This document shows, piece by piece, positions 10,901 through 19,900 of a stretch of DNA of 64,000 bases. Position 1 is the stretch's first letter; every line of letters begins with the position of its first letter. The DNA comes from Symsagittifera roscoffensis (taxonomy: Eukaryota > Xenacoelomorpha > Acoela > Convolutidae), in contig NC_087065.1 in assembly GCF_963678635.1 (NCBI RefSeq), positions 39,807,430 to 39,871,429 of the forward strand, given 5' to 3'. The notes under the pieces are model-generated. The model had not been told where the DNA came from and searched no databases. It saw nothing but the letters and a program-made list of their open reading frames with translations. Both the position numbers and the translations under genes were made by a program.

Positions 10901-13900
10901 GTTTCGAAAGTTATGCAAATTTCATTTATATGATCTAAATTTTTCACTGGCTTATAAACTGGTTATTATAAACTTATTCACTGGTTGGTTGGTTTATACT
11001 TTGGCTCGTTTCTGTATTTACTCTTGATAAAATTACGTTGTTCCACAAAATGTTCATCTGGGTCTATAAGGCTGAAATCGTTGCTAACACACAATGCTTG
11101 AAAAAAGAGCTATAACTTTTTGAAATATTTTCTCGTTCATTTTGCAAGTAGGGAGATAGAATATAACTAAGATTTGAACATAAGTACCGGCTATTACTAA
11201 TTAGTAAAATTTTGCAAAAGAACATCAAAAAGAAAAACTTTTTTATCGCAAGGTAAAAAAAAACATATCTAAAAAAAATCTTTTATTTTTTAAATGAAGT
11301 CTTCAAAAGCTGTATTCCATCAAGAAAAACTCGGTTTTTGCTTTTTTTGCTCAACTCTGTGGCTTTATTCGAACACTGCGTCTAGGAAAAAAATTCTTCG
11401 AAATCAATCATTCAACCCCGTCTATCAATTCAATCATGTCCTTAAAAACGTGCACAACAAATTTTAAAACAAAAAGTGAATTAAACGCGCGGGATTTAAA
11501 AATCTTTTAAGTGAAACGCGCAAACACCTTTTGAATGAAACTCGCTAAGAAGTTGAAATTAACTTTTTTTGTCTCGAAAAGCAAGCATTTGAGAATCTGA
11601 CACTAAAGATTACCAGGTCTTTATTGTTAATGATCCAACATCACACAAATCCTTTCTTTTGTTTTTCATCGTTTTATTTGCATCAGAGCTAAAATAATAT
11701 GCAGGAAGCTCAAAAACTTTATTGTAAATAAAGTTTTCTAAACCTTGATTGTTATGAATGACCAGTTATGACTGTTTTTCAGCAAAACTATTTGCTTGCA
11801 GAAAACGAGTTGCGCCAGTGCACGAGGATCGCTGATTGGATAGCAACTCAGTTTAATCCATGTTAAAATTACCCATAAGATCAAACATCAACAATCTTAA
11901 ACCCACAAACGTTTTTGCTCCCATGGATAGTTTTTAAACTTAGAGTTCTTATAGCTTATGAATGACCAATGATAGTGACCACAGAAAAATAATTCAACCA
12001 CAAAGAAAAACAATGATAGCTGGTTGCTGTGCAACTAGCACATAATGTTCTGACCATATTTATAAAAAAATAGAACAATTTTTATTTTTCTTCAAATTAG
12101 TTTTTGTTTTAGTGGGTGGTTGATTCAAGAGCTATTCGATCGCGTAGAGAATTATTGAATTAGGCATGATCGTTAAAATTTGTTTTCACAATATGAATAC
12201 CAAACAAAAAAATGAAAGAAAAATTAAAAAACTTTTTTACAATAGTTTGATTTTTTTTAAAACCTTTATTGTCAAACAAGCGCTGAAAGAAACCTTCAAG
12301 TTTTGTGAGCCTAAAATTATAAAAGAAATAGTTAATTTCCATAGAACAAACGTGACTCGATCGCATTCGCTCAAAATTTTGAGCCAGTTTTTCTCGAAAC
12401 TGAGGGAATTTTTCAGAAAATTTACAATTTCCTTCCAATCACCAACGAAAGGGCTTCAATATTATAATCCACTCAATTCTCTTCGATAATAATTTGTGGT
12501 AGCTGATTCTTCAGGGAAAACAAAAAAAAAAGAAAAACTAAATATTACACACCCGAGTACAAAGTTTCTCCCGATGTTTAATGGTCGGAACAATAATTGA
12601 ACTGTTTCTATAATTTTTTTTGGTCCAAAATTGTTGCTATTTAGTACTTGATCCTTTGAACTAGGTGAAATTAATCGAATGAGCAGTATAAAAATAGCCA
12701 AAATAACGTGAAGTTTAAAATAGAATTTGGGCTAGGTGTCAAACCTTATCAACAATCGTCTAATTGAGTCTGACAATCGATAACATTCAGACCATGAAAA
12801 CTTTTTTCAATAATTTTTAAACGCATTTTTGGCTTGTTTTTGCCAATCAAAGTAGAATATTTATAGTCTTCTGCGAGCGCTCGGGAAATCAATTTGGTGA
12901 ACCAAAAAAAAGGCCGACAAAATTTTTGAAATTTTGTTGAAAATCCACCGACCCCAACCCCCCCCCCCCTTCTCGAGAAAATCCTAGATGCACCCCTAGA
13001 GATACCACACTTGTATTCACTATTGTTTAAAAAAGTAAAAAGAAAACACTATGCTATAGTTCTTACCAAATTTTTGAGAATGGTTATAACAAAAATATTT
13101 AATTTTCAAAAATTGGCGCTGAGTTTTTCCGTTTCGATGCTTCACTTAGTAGTAGTTCAAATCAACCCTTTTGAAGTATATATTTTTTTACCGCACAAAG
13201 TTTGCTAAAAAATTCTCCAGCATGATACTGCTTGCATCATCGAAATTAAGACTTATTTAAATGATGCAAATTTTGAAGATATGGATTACTAGAAAACATG
13301 GCTCACCCAATACTGTCGTCCAGCTCCGTGGATCAAGAAAGCTGTTGGCAGAGCAAACAAAACGAGAGTTATAATCGAGTAAGCCAATATCCGACGAGAT
13401 TTACTCAGCAAGATATCGGCTTGCAGCGGTCGGCAGATCTGAAAGCACCTGTTTAACCCTTGCAAAAATAGCTCTTTACTTTTTAAGATCTCAAATTCAC
13501 TGATTTATAATTTTTGGTGACGAATATCAGAATAATTTTTATAAAAAAAGGTTTCTGAAAAAAGGCATCAGATTTTCAGGTCACATAATAGCACTTTGTG
13601 TTATGAGTAGAGCACTGTACTCTAAACCACATTTTAAAAGGAAAAAAATGCCCGCTAAATGCACCCTTGAATAGATATTTTTCCCTTTTTAGTCTTACTG
13701 TAATCAAAAAGAAAATTCCGTTTTGCTTGGATAGAATTACAGAAATTACAACTCCAAAAATTGCCAGAAAGAGTTCACCTGTGTTTTCTTGTATTTTCTG
13801 TAAAAAAAAATTGAAATGCAAAATGATTCAAAACAGTTTCAACAAGCGTGGCAAATTTATAGGCTTACTTAACAAAGCTTTGAAAGATGAGCGAAACAAT

Positions 13901-16900
13901 TTTCTCGAATTGTTTAATTTTCAAGTCTGAAAAGAAACATTTTTTCAAAACTGAGACTCGCTCCTAAGAATTTAGACTCCATCGGAAATCTCAAGGATCT
14001 CGCCGTTGGTACTAATTTATGACAGATGGTTGTTTTTTTTTTTCATAGCAGGGGATCCATGATTCGCTTCAATTTCTTATTCTGCGGTGAAAAGAAGTGG
14101 AAGGGTTCAAGAGAGCTTCCCTGAATGTATCTTTCGACGGCCATGCCCCCAATACAGCAGCAGCTGGGGTAGTGGAAGAAGTTGAACACAATGCGAGTGG
14201 TCACAAACAGAAACGGCCTCAATGTTTCTTCAACATTCAGGCTCCAAAGCCAATCGCAGTCCAGTTTTAACAATGGCAATTTGGCACTAGAGGAAACAAA
14301 CAGAAGGGCTTAGAAATCAGGGGCGCATCTAGGATTTTCTCGAGGGGAGGGGGCGGATTTAAAAAAAAAATTCGAAAATTTTGTCGACCTTTTTTTTTAG
14401 GTCGACCAAAAAAAACAGTGAAAAATTTTGAAAAAACCGGCTAAAAAGGCCAAAATTTTGAAAAAACAGGCCTGGCGTTTTTAGGCAGTTTTTGGAAAAC
14501 GCTTGCCAAAAACCGCGTTTTTTCGGCGCGCGCTCCCCCTTCAAAATTAGTATATATTGGCGCCCAATGCGCCTTTAGAAAAATTTTAGTGCCCGTCACC
14601 AAAAATGGATATCTGAAAATAGTACAAAGGGGGACCGTTTGGGTCAGCAGGGGTCGAATCTCTAAAAAAAAAAACGTCCGCCCCCCCCCCCTAAATCCGC
14701 CCCTGTTAGAAATATTCAGATCTTGTTGACTGTTTCACCAATATGGTACCTATGGTGAGCCGTTTCCACCCGCTATTTAAAAAGTTTTTTCCAACAAATA
14801 AAGCATATTTTTTCAAGACAATAGGCTCCTCGGAGAGAAAAAATCCTGACATCAAGAGATGAAATATTTAAGATGTGAAAGAATTTCGTATTTAAATGAC
14901 CGAATTTGTCTGCAACAGACATCGCGGCATGTGTACAAAAAGCCCTTCCGAAAAATCAAATAAGTCATACTGCTCTTTTCACCTTTCACCACTATCAGAA
15001 TAGAAATGGAGAAGGTTGACCAAGTTCTGGTAGTTACAGTAGCCGTTGCTAATAATAATATATTGGTACACATTGAACAGAAAGGCGACAAATCCGGCGA
15101 AAAAGAAGTCGGACCAAGTCTGCAGTATGACTAGATAGAACTCGAGACGTCTCATGTCTTTTTCGAAGGCCATCACAACCAGACAGTAGAGATTCACAAG
15201 TAACATCACACAACTGAAGCCCATCTGAAACCCTTTCAACGCTTTATTAGTTTTATCATTTAATCGCCAGCTTTTTTTCTTCCGGCTTTCGAAGGAATGC
15301 GGATATTTGTGTTTTTTTTTTTTGCGGATATTTGGGTAGTTTTTTTTTCATTCAAACTTCGGAAATCGAAAGAAGAGTTTAAGCAAACTTTTTATGCCCT
15401 TTGAATATGTCCACTCACTGAACTCAAATGTAAATAAATATTTTGCCTTCGTTTCTTTTCCGTAAAAGTTATGAAGGTTTGAAATTGCGGATATTTGGGT
15501 AGGAATGCGGATATTTGGGTAGTTTTTTTTTCATTCAAACTTCGGAAATCGAAAGAAGAGTTTAAGCAAACTTTTTATGCCCTTTGAATATGTCCACTCA
15601 CTGAACTCAAATGTAAATAAATATTTTGCCTTCGTTTCTTTTCCGTAAAAGTTATGAAGGTTTGAAATTGCCAACTTTTCCTAAAGTTGTGGGGGTTCAA
15701 AGATTGCTAATAAGACCAATTTGGGAATATTAACGCGAAATACATTCCAAACTATTAACGCGTAAGCGGATTTTTAATCGTCTTAAATATTGTTCCAATT
15801 TGATTGAAGCAAGCTAGTTTTCATAATCGCTACGTTTTTAGGAGCAAAACGTATCACGTTGTACTTAATATGGTGTGCGGAGGATGATTTTGAACAAAAA
15901 CCTCAAATTATTTTTAAAAAACGTTTCATTATTTTTTGAAAACTCGTCGTTTTTTTAAGCAATCACTGCTCAATATACCTTTGAAGGTAGTCGGATAGTC
16001 TTGATACAAGGAGCCTTGTTTTTTTTTCTCCTCACAAATTTCAATGTTTTAGCAATCAACTTGAGACGTGGTTTTTTATATTGTAGGTAATTTTGTCTTG
16101 AGCTCAAATTTAGAAAATAAATTAACCCGTGATCGTTATTGTAAAATTATGAGTCTGAAAATTTGGCAATTAGAGACATTTACAGCGCGATATATTTCGT
16201 GCTATTATCGCTTAAGCTGATCCGTCTTAGAAGACGTTCCAAAACGAATTGAGGCATGCTTTTTGGTCCATTGATTATTGTAGGGCAATTTTGGAAGCTG
16301 AAAGGAGGGAAGGGATATCTGATCGTCAAAAGTTGCGATGCTGAATTACTCTATACTTGATGATGATTTTGACCACTTTGCCGAGCTTTGGCTGATAAGC
16401 AACAATTTATTAGTATATGATGCTTTTATTTGTGTTTTTTTCAACTTTAAAACCATTATAACGGTTTGGGTTGAATGATAGCTTAAAAAATTTTACGTCT
16501 TTTCTAAGCATATTTTTGCTGCTGACCAAAAACTTGAAAAAATTTTGCTCGAGGCTNNNNNNNNNNNNNNNNNNNNNNNNNNNNNNNNNNNNNNNNNNNN
16601 NNNNNNNNNNNNNNNNNNNNNNNNNNNNNNNNNNNNNNNNNNNNNNNNNNNNNNNNNNNNNNNNNNNNNNNNNNNNNNNNNNNNNNNNNNNNNNNNNNNN
16701 NNNNNNNNNNNNNNNNNNNNNNNNNNNNNNNNNNNNNNNNNNNNNNNNNNNNNNNNAATTACGTTGTTGGAGTATTTTCATTCCGTTTTGTCGAGCCTGG
16801 TAATGGCGCTTTTCGTAGGCAACTGGATTACTGATCAAGTTATACGGCCTAAGCACCTGTGGTAAATGATATGAATTGCAAACTGAAATCAAACTCATAA

Positions 16901-19900
16901 AAATCATACCAACTCACAGTTCTTTATTTTGGAAATTTCGCAAGGCTCCCTCGAAAAACTGACATTCTTGTGTTTAACGCTCCAGATTAATTTTGTGTGT
17001 TCACACTGTTTTGGGGGCCCAACGATGTTCTAATATTTTTTGATTTAACCATCTTTCCTTTGCAAACATTGGTGAAAATTGAAAAAGGGAAAAAGGGAAA
17101 ATTGAAAAAGGGAAAAAGGGAAAACAACCGAAAACATGGAGGATTTCTATTGCTCAAGTCTGACCTTGAGTTTGGTCTGGTATTTCACTAGTCTGGCATT
17201 GAGCTCGTCTGTCCTCAACACCCCCACTCAGGCTGAATTGGCTTTGTCCAATGTCAGGCTGCAACCCATCAGCGTTCGACGATGTTGATCCACCTTTGCC
17301 TTGCTCAGGGATTTCGTCAACAAGTCAGCCTCCATGTTTTCGGTTGGACAGTACTCGAGCGCAAATGTTCCATCCTCGACCCGCTCTCGGACAAAGTGAT
17401 ACTTGACATCAATGTGCTTTGTACGCTTCTGCATTACGGGATTTTTGCACATCTTGATGCAGCTCTGGTTGTCCTCGTTGATCACAGTTGGACCATCACA
17501 CGTCATATCCATCTCATTGAGTAGGGATCGTAAGTAGAGGCCTTCCTGAACAGCCGCTGCCATTGCTTGATACTCAGCTTCGCTGGTAGATATTGCTGCA
17601 GTAGGTTGCTTCTTGGTACTCCAGCTGATTGCTGCTCCTGACCGCTGCACATGAAAACTGTAGCCTGTTGTTGACCTTCTGTCATCAACGTCACCAGCCC
17701 AGTCAGCATCTGCTGAACCATAAAGGTTGAACCCATCAGGATCTTTGATGTAGCACAGCTCCAGATCTTTGGTTCCTTTCAGGTATCGCAGTACTCTCTT
17801 AGCAGCCACCCAGTGTGTTCTCCCAGGATTCTCCAGAAACCGTGAAAGTTGAGTCACAGTAGCTAGGATGTCTGGCCTCGTTTGCTTGGCTATGTACAAT
17901 AACGAGCCCACTATGCCTCTGTAGTCCTCACGCTGCATTGCCACTGCTTCTTCTGAGCCCGCTCCAGGGCAGTCCTTCTTCGTCAACTGAGTGCTGATAT
18001 CAGCTGGTGTCCCTACTGGTTTGCAGTCAGCCAACCCAAAGCGCTCCAAGCAGTCTTCAATGTAGCGAGACTGATTCACAGTGACAGAACCAGGTGCCCG
18101 TTTGACCTGCATTTTCAAAAACCAGGCTAATGGACCGCGATCATCCATCTTGAATCGGTCAGTGAATCGGTCCCTCACCCTGTCAACTTCTGCTTGCAGT
18201 TTGCAGCCAATGATGATATCATCCACCCATACTAGAACATAGATCATAGCATCATCCATTCCCCTCATCGTGAACAAACAGAAGTCATTGGTGCTTCGAG
18301 TGAAACCAGTCTCCAGAAGAAACGTGCTCAGCGTCTGGTACCAGTCCCTTCCTGCCTGCTTCAGCCCATAGATACTGCGTTGTAGCAAACACACTTGGTT
18401 GTCCCCGCTGCTGAACCCCTCGGGCTGTTCCATATACACAGTTTCTGTTAACGGCGAGTTGAGGAAGGCTGACTTCACGTCCATCTGATGAAGTACAAGA
18501 TCATCTTGCGCTCCCAAAGCCAGTAGTATTCTCTTTGTTTCTGGTTTACAGGTTGGCGCAAAGGTCTCATTGAAGTCCAGTCCTTCCACTTGCATAAAAC
18601 CCTTCACCACGTATCTGGCTTTAAACCGCTCCACTTGTCCCATTGCATCTCTCTTCACAGCAAGCACCCAGCGTCCAGGAATGACCTTGCGAGAATTTGG
18701 TCTATCAACAAGTGTCCAGGTGCCCATTGCCTTCAGTGACTGCACCTCCAAAGCCATAGCTGCTAGCCACTGCTCCCTTTCTGGTCCAGATACTGCTTCC
18801 AAGTAGCTTCTTGGCTCTTGTGCTATCACTGAAGCATGAGTGTAAGCTAGTCCGTATCGGATGGGAGGGTTCCGCGTTCTAGTTGACCGCTGCTCTGGAA
18901 TCTCTGTTGGCCTCTGCTCTGGAGGCTCTGTGGAAGGTGGTTCCAATTCTTCAGTCTCGACTGGGTCATCTTCCGTAACCCCCACTGAAGCTGCTGCTCC
19001 ACTATCATTCGCTTTATTGGTAGACTCAGTGATGGCCTTCGTGCTAGTTTCCTCTACATCAATGCATCCCTCGATTGATAGACCCAGTGTTTGTGACTGC
19101 TCACTGTCTACCAGAAAGTCGTCTGGAATGATGTCTTCATTGAACGTCACGCTTCTTGCTCGTACCACTCGCTTTGTCTCCAGGTCCATCAGCAAGTAGG
19201 CTTTGCTCTCCTCGTCATAACCAATGAACTTGCTCTTCTTGCCTTTCGGATCCAGTTTCCGCCGGTTTCCTCTGTCCAGGTAGTACGCCAGGCATCCGAA
19301 CACTCGCAGGTAGTTGACTTTCGATGGCTTCCCATAATGCATCTCCATTGATGAAATGCGATGCTCATTGCTGGATGTAGGACACAAGTTGCGAACCCTG
19401 ACTGCCGTTGACATTGCTCGTACCCAGAACATCTTTGAGAGCTTTGCATCGGCCAGTAGACATCGAGTCATCTCAGTTATCACCCTGTTGTACCTCTCTG
19501 CCACGCAATTCTGTTGCGGAGTATTAGGTACTGTAAACTCCTGTTTCACCTGCATTTCTCTACAGAACATCCGAAAAGCATTCGACGAATACTCACCTCC
19601 GTTGTCAGTTCTCAAGCACTTCGGTGTTCCGTGCTCAGCTACAAAGTCTTTGAACTTCGAAAGAGTATCGCTCTTCTTAACCAGGTACTTGACCACTGCC
19701 AGACGGCTGAAGTCATCAATGAAGCTCACGGCATAGCGCGCTCCATGCATGCTCGCAACTTCAAATGGTCCCTGGATGTCGCTGAAGACCCGCTGCCCCA
19801 CTGCAGTTGCCCTGTTCTCTGTCTTCTTTGGCATTGCTACTTCGTGCATCTTCGAAGCTGTGCACACTTCGCAGAACCCTAGCTCGCCGACATCAACAAC

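Noticed and set aside
18861-19882. Plus-strand ORFs of 110-126 codons across the copia element
   Set aside because: They are antisense shadows of the intact gag-pol frame.
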